NCBI GenBank assembly: GCA_012840465.1
Contig: DULJ01000094.1
Span: forward strand, 1 to 43,117
Origin: Caryophanales bacterium
GTDB lineage: Bacteria > Bacillota > Bacilli > Bacillales > Bacillaceae_J
Reading direction: 5' to 3'
Length of the DNA: 43,117 nt
In this document: positions 1-8,455 of the stretch, in pieces
Layout: each line of letters starts with the position of its first letter
How positions within the stretch are numbered: the first letter of the stretch is position 1
The notes under the pieces: model-generated
What the model was told of the DNA's origin: nothing
The model's input: only the letters and a program-made list of their open reading frames with translations
Database searches by the model: none
Translations under genes and position numbers: made by a program

Positions 1-182
1 GTAACCCAAGATTTAAACGATTAGAGTCCGAAGTTCACCGAAATTTGGTTTGCATCAACCTTATGAATACTGTTTCTTTCGCTCCGATCCTGAGTTTCTG
101 TCTTCATGCTATGCCTACTGCACAATATTTCTCCAATGTTCACTACGGAAAAAATAATTCCAAAAAAGAGAGCAGAGGAATA

Positions 183-208
183 AGCCGCGGGGGGCAGACC
201 CTGCGGCT
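183..208 (-). terminator. GC-rich hairpin downstream of the HAD gene
   Basis: Inverted repeat with arms AGCCGC...GCGGCT just beyond the stop codon of the minus-strand HAD gene. It closely resembles the perfect hairpin after the SASP gene (9345-9369), including the following TTATTC. The T-tract is weak, so termination is inferred from position and resemblance. Bases 1-182 hold no gene I can support. Confidence 0.5.
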
Positions 209-218
209 CGCATTCCAT

Positions 219-1079
219 CTATTTAGTAATTTGTCGTAAAAATTCAATTCTTTGCTGCTTTCTAAAGTGCTCCCGAATCATAAATGCAACCCCATTATGA
301 TTATTCGATCTTGTCACCCAGTCCGCAGCTTTTTTCACCGCAAACGGTGAATTCCACATTGCTACACCTAGCCCGGCTTGGGTGATCATCGGGATATCAC
401 TAATGGAATCTGCGATCACAACTGTTTTTTTCAGTGGAATCCCTAAATGTTCTCCTAATCTTTTTACACCTTGTTCCTTCGAAACAGCACCAGGTAGAAT
501 TTCAAATGATAATTCATGAGTATCAATCACGTTTACTTCCGGGAAAGACCTTTTTACAACCTCTTTTACATCTCTCAATTCATCTTTATTTGAAAAATAA
601 ACCTCAATTTTCGGAGTTGCCATCGGGAAATCAACAAGTTGGTCACTTAGGCTTTGGACAAATTGAATCGGATAAAATAATGGATCATTTGAATCGGCAA
701 TAACCTTCCCCATTAAGTTGCCCTTTTGTTTTATTCGATTTCCAATCGAATAGCGCTCATGTAAAAGTCTGATCGCACAATTATAGGTTTCAAGAACTTG
801 CACAATGTTGAACGTTTTTTCTTCCGATAGTCTTGCTTCAAAAAGCGGTTCCTCCATATTATCGGAAATAAAAGCGCCGCTATGCGTAATTAAATGGCTT
901 TCTAATTTTAATGCTGTTGCGATTTTTTTAGCTGAAGGGAAGTTGCGACTAGTAACTAAGGTAACATACACACCTTTATCTTGAACATAATCAATTGCCT
1001 GTCTTGTTTCCCGGGATAGTCTTCCATTAGATTTTAATAATGTGCCATCAATATTAATTGCCAGTAATCGATACATCAT
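219..1079 (-). CDS. yhaX: HAD-superfamily Cof-type protein, YhaX-like, with altered nucleophile
   Basis: A 286-aa protein of the Cof-type haloacid dehalogenase superfamily, whose members are usually soluble phosphatases acting on small phosphorylated metabolites. It has the family's length and order of motifs: motif I near residues 8-14, motif II around VTLVTSR, the lysine in GAVSKEQG, and motif IV as IADSISDIPM. The usual motif I DxDGT reads N9-I-D11-G-T, so the nucleophilic Asp is Asn (codon AAT). Motif IV lacks the usual GDxxND Gly and Asn. Position beside yheA/yheB matches B. subtilis yhaX. The first of two ATGs has AAGGGGG eight bases upstream. Enzyme activity is doubtful; the family assignment is secure. 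Confidence 0.8.
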   Translation of the reverse strand: MMYRLLAINIDGTLLKSNGRLSRETRQAIDYVQDKGVYVTLVTSRNFPSAKKIATALKLESHLITHSGAFISDNMEEPLFEARLSEEKTFNIVQVLETYNCAIRLLHERYSIGNRIKQKGNLMGKVIADSNDPLFYPIQFVQSLSDQLVDFPMATPKIEVYFSNKDELRDVKEVVKRSFPEVNVIDTHELSFEILPGAVSKEQGVKRLGEHLGIPLKKTVVIADSISDIPMITQAGLGVAMWNSPFAVKKAADWVTRSNNHNGVAFMIREHFRKQQRIEFLRQITK

Positions 1080-1162
1080 AATAGCATCCCCCTTGTGTGT
1101 TCTGCTCCACTTAATACAAATATCACTTTATGATAAATATGAGTAAGAAAATTCACTTAGAA

Positions 1163-1199
1163 CAAAAAAAGCTGACATTCCGATTGTCAGCTTTTTTCG
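1163..1199 (-). terminator. Rho-independent terminator of yheA
   Basis: Stem GCTGACA...TGTCAGC (1171-1191) flanked by A-runs on the left and T-runs on the right, so it can work in both directions. It lies immediately after the yheA stop on the minus strand. Confidence 0.85.
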
Positions 1200-1208
1200 T
1201 AATCTATT

Positions 1209-1565
1209 TTATTGTAGTCCCTCAGGCGCTCCGTATAGTTCCTCCAGCGGCTTCATGATTACTTTTGTTAACTCGCTAATAATCAGGCTCATTCTTTCTT
1301 CAGCCTGCATTAGTTGTGCAATCCCTTCATGCTGCCCGATTAAGGTAAATTGCTGCTGTGCTGTTTGGAAATCTTGTTCTGAGATATCCTCACCCATCAT
1401 TTGCTTTTGCTGCAGTTCAAATTGGGTTTCACGGAAACGATCGAACAGACGCTTCGATGACGCATCATTATTAACGTTATCGTAAAGCTGTTTTAATCGT
1501 TTAAAATCATCGCTATCTCTAATCGCTTTTTCCAAGCTGTAGGCCGCATCATATACATTTGCCAT
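1209..1565 (-). CDS. yheA: YheA, YlbF/YmcA-type UPF0342 protein
   Basis: A 118-aa, charged, mostly helical protein with long predicted amphipathic helices (LEKAIRDSDDFKRLKQLYD and FRETQFELQQKQ), typical of the YlbF/YmcA-like UPF0342 family. YmcA, YlbF and YaaT form a complex affecting RNase Y and phosphorelay output in B. subtilis; the role of YheA itself is not known to me. The start ATG has GGAGGG about eight bases upstream. It lies downstream of yheB on the same strand about 100 bp away, as in B. subtilis. Confidence 0.88.
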   Translation of the reverse strand: MANVYDAAYSLEKAIRDSDDFKRLKQLYDNVNNDASSKRLFDRFRETQFELQQKQMMGEDISEQDFQTAQQQFTLIGQHEGIAQLMQAEERMSLIISELTKVIMKPLEELYGAPEGLQ

Positions 1566-1668
1566 TACAAAACCCTCCTCTTCTTTCCTAAAATTATGTC
1601 AATTCCCAAAAAAAGTGATACTATAATCGATAAAAAGTATAGATTTATATAGTATAGCAGAAAAATAC

Positions 1669-2805
1669 TTATCCAACAAAATAAACAATGAATCCCTGTA
1701 CGATTCCAATTAACCCACCAAGCAAAGCCCCTAAATAAGTAATCATTTTAAATTCTCTTTTCGAAATGGAGAGGACAATAACCTCTAATCTTTCAACAGG
1801 GAAGCCCTCTACTTGCTTCCGGACAATCTCAGCAAGGTGAAGTCTTTCCATCATTTCTTCGACGCGATTGTCGATGAAATCACTAACCTTCCCAACCGCC
1901 TTTGGTATTAAGGTGTCAAGAATGAATTGATGATAGGATTTTGATAACTCCTTGATTGAAGATCGAAGCCAGATTCTGTATGGAATTTGCTCATTAATTT
2001 GTGTTTTTAAAAATGATACAAGTTGTTCGCGTCCAACCTTTTCTTCAAGTGTTCCAACCTCTAAGCATTTCACTTTATCCCATTCTTGATCTAATAATTG
2101 GGTTACCATATCTTGGGTACCCTCATGGCTCAAAAATTTAATTAACTCTGGTTGAACAGAGTTTACAATTGTATCATTGCTTATAAACATTTTCACCATA
2201 TTTCCAAGTGAACCGAGATTTTCAAGGAAGTCTTGAATCATCATACTTAAGCGGCTTCTTCCTTCATTACTCTGAAAATAGTAAATTCCTTTATTTAAAA
2301 TGTAGGCTGAGAAGTCCGGGATTCTAGAGTCAATCTTTAAAAGCAGTTCTTCAGGCAATGTTTCGCCCACGGTTTTAGAACGGGCTTGTCCAAGTAAATC
2401 CTCATATTTTGTCTCTATAAAAGCATTTAACTTTTCTTTTAATTTCTTTTCAACCTCACTAATACCGAGTCCTTCCAACCATTCAGAAAGCGTTTTTTGG
2501 CTATTTAATAGGACTGAAATCTCTGATCTTGCCCAGGTTTCCATATCTTTAATAAAAGCTGGTTCTTTAAATTTACTTCGAATTCCTTCAGCCGTTAAAA
2601 GATGATCGACAACCGTACGCCCAAGTTGGATCGCTAAATCCTCGCGCCGTTTTGGAATAAGACCAGGAGTAAATGGCAATCTTTTACCCCCTATATAGAT
2701 GGGCTTAAGTGGTCTAAACAGCATTTTAATGGCAAGGTGGTTCGTTATCCCGCCAATCACCGCACCAATAATCGCCATAAATAAAAGCATGCCAATAAAA
2801 TTCAT
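1669..2805 (-). CDS. yheB: YheB, DUF445-family membrane protein
   Basis: A 378-aa protein of the DUF445 family. A membrane segment occupies residues ~4-25 ([19 protein letters not shown]) and another lies at the C-terminus ([22 protein letters not shown]). Between them is a long charged region rich in helices. The N-terminal [11 protein letters not shown] and [11 protein letters not shown] motifs are characteristic. Function is not established. It is divergent from the YheC/D cluster with about 100 bp between starts, and yheA follows it. B. subtilis YheB is of similar length. Confidence 0.88.
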   Translation of the reverse strand: MNFIGMLLFMAIIGAVIGGITNHLAIKMLFRPLKPIYIGGKRLPFTPGLIPKRREDLAIQLGRTVVDHLLTAEGIRSKFKEPAFIKDMETWARSEISVLLNSQKTLSEWLEGLGISEVEKKLKEKLNAFIETKYEDLLGQARSKTVGETLPEELLLKIDSRIPDFSAYILNKGIYYFQSNEGRSRLSMMIQDFLENLGSLGNMVKMFISNDTIVNSVQPELIKFLSHEGTQDMVTQLLDQEWDKVKCLEVGTLEEKVGREQLVSFLKTQINEQIPYRIWLRSSIKELSKSYHQFILDTLIPKAVGKVSDFIDNRVEEMMERLHLAEIVRKQVEGFPVERLEVIVLSISKREFKMITYLGALLGGLIGIVQGFIVYFVG

Positions 2806-2836
2806 GTAAATAACAACCTTCCTTATCTAATTCCTC

Positions 2837-2864
2837 ACACTAAAGCCTATATCCTCATATGATA
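2837..2864 (+). promoter_or_regulatory. Candidate sigma-K-type promoter for the YheC/D cluster
   Basis: AC at 2837-2838, a 17-base spacer, then CATATGATA at 2856-2864. This fits the mother-cell sigma-K pattern AC-N16/17-CATANNNTA. It lies about 40 bases upstream of the first ATP-grasp gene. YheC and YheD are described as endospore coat-associated proteins, so late mother-cell control is plausible. Inference from pattern only. Confidence 0.45.
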
Positions 2865-2905
2865 CTCTTATCAGCTAACGCCCATGGGCATTGTGAGGGT
2901 TTATT

Positions 2906-4279
2906 ATGAAAAATACGTTCAAGGTTCAGATTTTTCCTCTAGAACAAACAGAAACGGAATCTTCCACTATCATTATAATTAGTTCCGATTTATCGAAGCA
3001 AACAAATACCACCCACGGTCAAAAAATTACATTAATAGCCGGAAAAAAAGTGGTCGATTGTATTATACATGTAAGTTCATCAAAAGAAAAATCCACTATC
3101 CATTGTGCCGCTGCTATTCTTGAAGAACTTTTTCTACCTGCTGATGCCTTTCCGATTTTTGTAAACATCCATTCTAATAACAGAGTTTGGGAGCTAGGGC
3201 CTTTTGTTGGAATCGTAACCGATCGCATTCATAATAACCATTTTGGTACGATCCATAACTTTCTTGAAGAATTGCAAGCCTACGGATATGAACAGCATAT
3301 AATGGTCTACGTGTTCCACTTCGCAAGCCTTCATGATGATTATGTAAATGGATATACGTATTCCCTGGCACAAAAAAACTGGAAAGAAGGGAAATTACCT
3401 GTCCCACACGTTGTCCACAATCGGATTCATTCCCGATTAGTGGAAAGGTCTGAAAAAGCAAAGCAGTTTTTTGGGATATTAAATAAAGCAAAAATCCCTT
3501 ATTTTAATGAAAGATTCCTAAATAAATGGCATGTGTATGAAGTTCTTTCCGGTCAGGAACATCTATTACCCTATTTGCCTGATACAAAGCTTTTAAATGG
3601 AAGAAGAACATTAGAAGAAATGATAAACATGCACAATCTTTTATTTTTAAAACCGGTTCATGGAAGCCAAGGCAAAAATATATTTAAAGTAGAACCTAAA
3701 GAAGATCGTCTTTTATTAGATTACTCAACCTTTTCTGGGGAAATTGAGAAGGAATTCCCAACGATCCAACTTTTATACGAAGCCATTCAGCCACGTTTAC
3801 AAAAACAACGCTATATCATTCAACAAGGCATATCTCTATTAGCCTATGAAGAAAACCGTCTCCTTGATTTTCGGCTCCTATGTCATCGACATAGCGAAAC
3901 AGAATGGGGGGTAACATCCTCAATTGCAAGGGTTTCTTCAAAAAATGAATTTGTCTCCAATCTATCTAGAGGAGGAGAATTATTTAAAATTGATAAGGCC
4001 TTAGTAGACCATTTTGATAAAAAAATGATCGTCCAAATCAGTCAGCTTTTAAAAGAAATTGCAATCGAAGCAGCTCTGATTATTGACAACCAAGCTGATG
4101 GAATTTATGGGGAATTGGGGATTGATTTGGCCCTTGATAAGGATGGAAAACCTTGGATTATTGAAATTAATACGAAGCCTTCAAAAAATCAAGATCCCGA
4201 AGGATTTACACCTAAAGTTAGACCTTCGGCCAAAGCGATATTAAATTACTGTCACAGTCTGACGGGCTGGAGATTATAA
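2906..4279 (+). CDS. yheD: YheC/YheD-family spore coat-associated ATP-grasp protein, long form (copy 1)
   Basis: A 457-aa protein of the YheC/YheD endospore coat-associated family. The first ~105 residues form an N-terminal domain seen only in the long paralogues. The family core follows (NRIHSR, then FNERFLNKWHVYE near 195-210), then an ATP-grasp domain with the nucleotide loop LKPVHGSQGKNIF and the metal-binding end GELGIDLALDKDG...EINTKPS around residues 400-425. ATP-grasp enzymes join a carboxylate to an amine through an acyl phosphate; substrate unknown. Length matches B. subtilis YheD (about 453 aa). First of four tandem paralogues, with about 10 bases to the next gene. Confidence 0.85.
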   Translation: MKNTFKVQIFPLEQTETESSTIIIISSDLSKQTNTTHGQKITLIAGKKVVDCIIHVSSSKEKSTIHCAAAILEELFLPADAFPIFVNIHSNNRVWELGPFVGIVTDRIHNNHFGTIHNFLEELQAYGYEQHIMVYVFHFASLHDDYVNGYTYSLAQKNWKEGKLPVPHVVHNRIHSRLVERSEKAKQFFGILNKAKIPYFNERFLNKWHVYEVLSGQEHLLPYLPDTKLLNGRRTLEEMINMHNLLFLKPVHGSQGKNIFKVEPKEDRLLLDYSTFSGEIEKEFPTIQLLYEAIQPRLQKQRYIIQQGISLLAYEENRLLDFRLLCHRHSETEWGVTSSIARVSSKNEFVSNLSRGGELFKIDKALVDHFDKKMIVQISQLLKEIAIEAALIIDNQADGIYGELGIDLALDKDGKPWIIEINTKPSKNQDPEGFTPKVRPSAKAILNYCHSLTGWRL

Positions 4280-4291
4280 GGGGGTATTATG

Positions 4292-5359
4292 ATGTTATCC
4301 TTTGGATTTTTAACATTAAATAAAAAAACAGAACATGATTACTTCACTGAAATCGGTAAAAGAGGAGCACCAATGAACATTGAGATTTTTTGCTTTTCAC
4401 CGGCAGATATTAATCCACAAACCGAACATGTACATGGTAAAAGGTTCAATTCATCTACTAAAAAATGGGATGATGCGATTTTCCCAATACCAACCTATAT
4501 TTATGACCGCTGTTTTTACTCATCAGATGAGGTTCTTAAAAAGTATTCACCTATCGTAAACTGGCTGAAAAATCGAAGGGATATTTACTTCATCGGGCAC
4601 GGCTTGCCTAACAAATGGAAAATATACAATTCTCTCTCGTCCCATTCCAAACTTAAATATTATATTCCAGCTACTTCAAAAGCTGAAAGTTCAGAAGAAA
4701 TCTTCAGCGCATTAAATAAACATAAAAGAATTATATTGAAGCCAGAACATGGATCACAAGGAAGAGGCATTATTTCTTTGGCGTTAAAAGGCAAACAAAT
4801 AGAATTTCAAACCCATCGTCATAAAAACGTCATCCATAAAATATTTTCAAAGAAGGAACCACTAAATAAATGGTTAAAGCAACTACTAAGCGCCCATTCT
4901 TATTTAATTCAAGAGTATTTATCGCTTGTTGACGAAGATAAACGGCCTTTTGATATTCGCATCTTGCTACAAAAAGGTCAAGATAACAACTGGCATGAAC
5001 TCGGACGTGGCGTAAGAAAAGGTCAAGAAGGACAGATCATCTCCAACCTGCATGGCGGTGGTGATGCCCATTCCTTTAGTGAATGGCTGGATTCCGTTGA
5101 CCACAATCAACAAGAACTACTTTTAGATGATATCCAAACCATTATTACTCATCTGCCTGAAACACTTGAGGAAAGCTTCGGTCCATTATTTGAACTTGGA
5201 GTAGATCTTGGTGTCGCAAAAGATGGTTCAATCTGGGTTCTTGATTCAAATTCAAAACCGGGTCATAAAACAATTTTGCAAACAAACGAAGGTGTTGAAA
5301 ATAAGTTGTACAGCGCACCTTTAGAGTATTGCAAGCATATCGCACTGCAAAGGAGCTGA
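4292..5359 (+). CDS. yheC: YheC/YheD-family ATP-grasp protein, short form (copy 2)
   Basis: A 355-aa paralogue lacking the ~100-residue N-terminal domain of its neighbours. It retains the family core (YIYDRCFYSS, LPNKWKIYNSL) and the ATP-grasp domain (ILKPEHGSQGRGII, ELGVDLGVAKDGSIWVLDSNSKPG). Asp replaces the usual Glu in the final DSNSKPG metal-binding motif. Length matches B. subtilis YheC (about 363 aa). Two ATGs lie at 4289 and 4292; AAGGGGG gives seven bases of spacing to the second, which I prefer. It is tightly packed between copies 1 and 3. Confidence 0.82.
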   Translation: MLSFGFLTLNKKTEHDYFTEIGKRGAPMNIEIFCFSPADINPQTEHVHGKRFNSSTKKWDDAIFPIPTYIYDRCFYSSDEVLKKYSPIVNWLKNRRDIYFIGHGLPNKWKIYNSLSSHSKLKYYIPATSKAESSEEIFSALNKHKRIILKPEHGSQGRGIISLALKGKQIEFQTHRHKNVIHKIFSKKEPLNKWLKQLLSAHSYLIQEYLSLVDEDKRPFDIRILLQKGQDNNWHELGRGVRKGQEGQIISNLHGGGDAHSFSEWLDSVDHNQQELLLDDIQTIITHLPETLEESFGPLFELGVDLGVAKDGSIWVLDSNSKPGHKTILQTNEGVENKLYSAPLEYCKHIALQRS

Positions 5360-5365
5360 TAAGGG

Positions 5366-6733
5366 ATGTCACTATATACCGTAAAAAAATTACCTGAGAC
5401 AACGAATCATGTTTGGTTGCCACGGGCTCTATACGAAGAGTTCAACCATTATACTCAGATTTCCCTGGGTACAGAAATTTGTAATTGTGAAATAAAGCGG
5501 ACAAACGAATTTCAAACTATTTACGTGTCATCCACCATTTGGGAAGGTTTAGGCATCCCTTATGAAAGCAAGGTCCATGTTATCCCTCATGATGGCATTC
5601 TTCACATCGGACCATTAGTTGGCATTTTTACTGCTGGTTTTACCGGATCTATTATTAGACCCATTGGTGATAGAACCTTATTCTTTGCAAAATTACTTTC
5701 CACAGAGAAAAAAGTGGGTGCATTTACGTTTATCTTTGGTGCCAACCACATTAACTGGGAGTCAGGGCGAATAAAGGGCTTATTCCACAGTACCGACGGT
5801 TGGAAGGAAATTGAAATTCCGTTTCCCAACGTCGTATATGATCGTTTACCAAATCGCAAAACAGAAAACCACAATATCTTAAAAAATATTAAAAATAAGC
5901 TGCAGCATGAATACTTGATTCCGTGGTTTAACCCCGGTTTTTTTAACAAGTGGGAAATTCACCAAATTTTTAGTACCTATCCTGATGTTGCCGGATTTCT
6001 GCCGGAAACGGTAGTAAACCCAACATTACATTCAATTAAGGAGCTGTTTTCCAAATACAGCAGTGTTTACATTAAGCCGATTAATGGCAGCCTTGGGCTT
6101 GGCATTCATCAAGTCATTAAAGCCACTGACGAGGAGGAATGGTATTGTCGTTTTCGTAGGGATGAAAAGAATCATTTACGAAAATACAAGACTCTAGAAT
6201 CGTTGCTGCGACAACAATTCCAAAAAGAAACGCTTGAAGGATTGATCGCTCAACAAGGCATTCCTCTTTTTAGGGTTGAAGATAAGCCGATTGATTTTCG
6301 AATTCACACGAATAAGGATGAAACCGGTGCTTGGAAAATGAGTGCAATTGCTGCTAAAGTAGCGGGAATTGGTAGTGTAACAACGCATTTAGGCAGCGGC
6401 GGAATAGTAAAGACAGTCGATGAAATAAAAAGATTAATCCCGGTACCACACAATATTGTTGAAAAGCTTGAAGAAGTCGTACTTTCCATGAGTCATATAT
6501 TGGAAAAGGAAATAGAAGGAACAATTGGAGAGATCGGTTATGACGTAGGAATTGACAAAAACAATCAAATATGGCTTTTCGAAGCTAATTCAAAGCCAGG
6601 GCGCTCTATTTTTAAGCATCCAAAGCTTAAGGATTATGATCAATTATCACGATCTTTACCGATCTCCTTTGCCCTCTATCTAACAAAAAGGTCTATTTAT
6701 GAACCTGAGGTGCTTTTCAATGAAAATAAATAA
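5366..6733 (+). CDS. yheD: YheC/YheD-family ATP-grasp protein, long form (copy 3)
   Basis: A 455-aa long-form paralogue. An N-terminal domain (about residues 1-105, ending near HIGPLVGIFTAG, compare ELGPFVGIVTDR in copy 1) precedes the family core (VVYDRLPNRK, FNPGFFNKWEIHQIF) and ATP-grasp domain (IKPINGSLGLGIH, GEIGYDVGIDKNNQIWLFEANSKPG). Length equals B. subtilis YheD, so this or copy 1 is the orthologue. AAAGGAG overlaps the end of copy 2, implying translational coupling. Probably a spore coat or mother-cell protein; substrate unknown. Confidence 0.85.
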   Translation: MSLYTVKKLPETTNHVWLPRALYEEFNHYTQISLGTEICNCEIKRTNEFQTIYVSSTIWEGLGIPYESKVHVIPHDGILHIGPLVGIFTAGFTGSIIRPIGDRTLFFAKLLSTEKKVGAFTFIFGANHINWESGRIKGLFHSTDGWKEIEIPFPNVVYDRLPNRKTENHNILKNIKNKLQHEYLIPWFNPGFFNKWEIHQIFSTYPDVAGFLPETVVNPTLHSIKELFSKYSSVYIKPINGSLGLGIHQVIKATDEEEWYCRFRRDEKNHLRKYKTLESLLRQQFQKETLEGLIAQQGIPLFRVEDKPIDFRIHTNKDETGAWKMSAIAAKVAGIGSVTTHLGSGGIVKTVDEIKRLIPVPHNIVEKLEEVVLSMSHILEKEIEGTIGEIGYDVGIDKNNQIWLFEANSKPGRSIFKHPKLKDYDQLSRSLPISFALYLTKRSIYEPEVLFNENK

Positions 6734-7793
6734 AAACTTTCGAAGACAACCGCTCATCGTCGGAATTTTAACTACAGCTGGGAAAAGCTCAAAGATAACC
6801 GGAAATCTTTCATTATTTCGGGACATAGCCACAAGATTAGCGAAAAAAGGCGGAAAGGCCATTCTGTTTACATCAGACTTATTAACAGAGAACCGTCTGA
6901 CAAGGGGCTTTGTTTTTAATAGCAGGAAAAACTGTTGGGTCACTACTGATTTTGATGGGGTACCAACTGTTATCTATAATCGTATACCATATCGAAAGGA
7001 TGAAAATACAGAACATTTCGAGCGGTTTAAAGCTTGGTGTAACGATCAAAACATACCGATATTTAATGGTGGATTTTTCAAAAAGTGGGATGTCTATAAT
7101 GCCTTATCCAACGATTCAGCTCTTAAAAAACATGTCCCCTTTACACAATTAATCAGATCAAAGGAACAGCTTGAGAAACAATTAAATAAATTTCACTCCC
7201 TTTATTTAAAACCGAATGAAGGCAGTAAAGGAAATGGAATTTTTGTACTGTCCAGGCACGAAGACAAGACCTTCCATATTAAAGGGCATAGTGGCATGTA
7301 TGGAACCTCCTTTTTCAAAAATATCTGGGAAAGGAAGGTTCATCCTTTGCTACAGGATCGAGAATATATTTTACAACAAAAAACAGACATTTTGACCCAT
7401 GAGGAATGTTCCTACGATTATCGTGTGCTTGTTCATCAAGTCAAGGGCCAATGGGTTGTTTCTGGAGTTGGCATAAGGCAGAGTAAGTTGAACGGAATCA
7501 CAACGCATGTCTTAAAAGGCGGAAATATATTAATCGCGGATGAAATGACAACAGAAAAAGATATTGAGAAAATTCATGAATTGGCATTACTTTGTGGAAA
7601 TGCTATAGAAAAGGGATTTAGGGATAACTCCAATTTTGGATTTATTAAAGAATTTTCTATGGATATCGGCAAAACGGTTGATGGTGAGTTTTATATTTTT
7701 GATGTCAATTCAAAACCAATGAAATTTGATGAGCCGGAAATATATGAAAACGGACTTACCCATTTAGTGGACATTTTTTTGGAGTATGAATAG
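6720..7793 (+). CDS. yheC: YheC/YheD-family ATP-grasp protein, short form (copy 4)
   Basis: A 357-aa short-form paralogue without the extra N-terminal domain. It shows IYNRIPYRK, FNGGFFKKWDVYNAL, LKPNEGSKGNGIF and the C-terminal FSMDIGKTVDGEFYIFDVNSKPM. The metal-binding motif ends DVNSKP, with Asp where many family members have Glu. An upstream in-frame ATG at 6699 would overlap copy 3 by 35 bases. The ATG at 6720 has GAGGTG seven bases away and overlaps copy 3 by 14 bases, so I choose it. The long-short order of copies 1-2 is repeated in copies 3-4. Confidence 0.84.
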   Translation: MKINKNFRRQPLIVGILTTAGKSSKITGNLSLFRDIATRLAKKGGKAILFTSDLLTENRLTRGFVFNSRKNCWVTTDFDGVPTVIYNRIPYRKDENTEHFERFKAWCNDQNIPIFNGGFFKKWDVYNALSNDSALKKHVPFTQLIRSKEQLEKQLNKFHSLYLKPNEGSKGNGIFVLSRHEDKTFHIKGHSGMYGTSFFKNIWERKVHPLLQDREYILQQKTDILTHEECSYDYRVLVHQVKGQWVVSGVGIRQSKLNGITTHVLKGGNILIADEMTTEKDIEKIHELALLCGNAIEKGFRDNSNFGFIKEFSMDIGKTVDGEFYIFDVNSKPMKFDEPEIYENGLTHLVDIFLEYE

Positions 7794-7842
7794 TTACAAC
7801 GGTTATGAACAAATTAAAGGAAAAGGGAGGTAACTGCTTATT

Positions 7843-8055
7843 ATGAATGTATACGAAAACGAGAGAGAGCAAGAAATTAAAAATTTGGTGGAGAAGGATT
7901 CGAAATTCGAAGGCCGTGACCGGTACTTTTTAGATGTTGACCGCATGATTAACGAAGGCATGGCAGGCGGAACAATCATTAACAGGGAAGATTATAAACA
8001 AATAGGTGAAGACAGATCATTTGAAACAGAAGAACCGCCACAAGAGTTGGAATAG
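7843..8055 (+). CDS. Small acidic conserved-looking protein of unknown function
   Basis: A 70-aa, highly charged soluble protein rich in Glu, Asp and Arg, with a central DVDRMINEGMAGG segment. GGGAGG lies about nine bases before the ATG and a strong terminator follows, so it is a genuine gene. It is 50 bases downstream of the last ATP-grasp gene and may share its transcript. Its position corresponds to yheE in B. subtilis, but I cannot confirm homology and do not recognise a family. Confidence 0.65.
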   Translation: MNVYENEREQEIKNLVEKDSKFEGRDRYFLDVDRMINEGMAGGTIINREDYKQIGEDRSFETEEPPQELE

Positions 8056-8083
8056 TATAGAAATGCGTAAGCACGATAACAAA

Positions 8084-8108
8084 AAAGGGCTGCTACAGCC
8101 CTTTTTAT
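8084..8108 (+). terminator. Rho-independent terminator
   Basis: Stem AAGGGCTG/CAGCCCTT with a short loop followed by TTTATTTT, between the plus-strand 70-aa gene and the convergent minus-strand repressor gene. Probably serves both. Confidence 0.85.
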
Positions 8109-8115
8109 TTTGCTA

Positions 8116-8376
8116 TTATCTACTTTTAACAATCATTTGTACCGCTTCATTAATAACATCTTCTGCGCTTTCGCCTTTGTTAGCTTGGGCTCGAATACAT
8201 TGTTCTAAATTTTTTGCAACAACATAACCTATCGTCCGATCAATAGCTGAACGAGCAGCTGATAACTGTGTAATGACTTCTTTGCACTCTTTATCTTCTT
8301 CCATCATACGAAGGATCCCACGAACTTGTCCTTCCACCCGCTTTAATCGGTTTTTCATATCTTGTGGATATTCCAT
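8116..8376 (-). CDS. CsoR-family metal/persulfide-sensitive repressor, CstR-like
   Basis: An 86-aa all-helical DUF156 (CsoR/RcnR/CstR) repressor, with the N-terminal MKNRLKRVEGQVRGI helix and ECKEVITQLSAARSAIDR. Copper sensors of the family use a Cys-His-Cys triad. Here Cys31 and Cys60 are present, but the position usually held by His is Asn56 (VVAKNLEQC). This Cys31/Cys60 arrangement is that of CstR, which senses persulfides. The C-terminal ESAEDVINEAVQMIVKSR also resembles CstR. No sulfur-oxidation or copper-export gene is next to it, so its targets are probably elsewhere. A candidate operator lies upstream. Confidence 0.85.
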   Translation of the reverse strand: MEYPQDMKNRLKRVEGQVRGILRMMEEDKECKEVITQLSAARSAIDRTIGYVVAKNLEQCIRAQANKGESAEDVINEAVQMIVKSR

Positions 8377-8399
8377 CCTTGCTCACCACCCTTAAGTAC

Positions 8400-8417
8400 A
8401 GTACCCCATAGCGTACT
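8400..8417 (-). promoter_or_regulatory. Candidate autoregulatory operator of the CsoR/CstR-like gene
   Basis: AGTAC-N8-GTACT inverted repeat whose spacer is CCCATAGC, giving the GTACCCC core expected of CsoR-family operators. It lies 24-41 bases upstream of the start codon on the minus strand. A TATAAT (8421-8426 in reverse) is immediately upstream, so a bound repressor would cover the transcription start. Inference from motif and position. Confidence 0.4.
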
Positions 8418-8455
8418 ATTATTATAGTATATTTTTTTCACAAAAGAAATAAATA

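Noticed and set aside
21-218. 65-aa minus-strand reading frame at the left edge
   Set aside because: Its upper part reads through the GC hairpin at 183-208. A shorter version from a TTG with GGAG upstream is possible but has no recognisable features, so I do not call it.
2880-2889. GCCCATGGGC palindrome just before ATP-grasp copy 1
   Set aside because: Ten bases with no loop; too short to support a site call.
3174-3491. 105-aa frame antisense to ATP-grasp copy 1
   Set aside because: Overlaps a well-supported gene in full and lacks a ribosome site; composition is that of a shadow frame.
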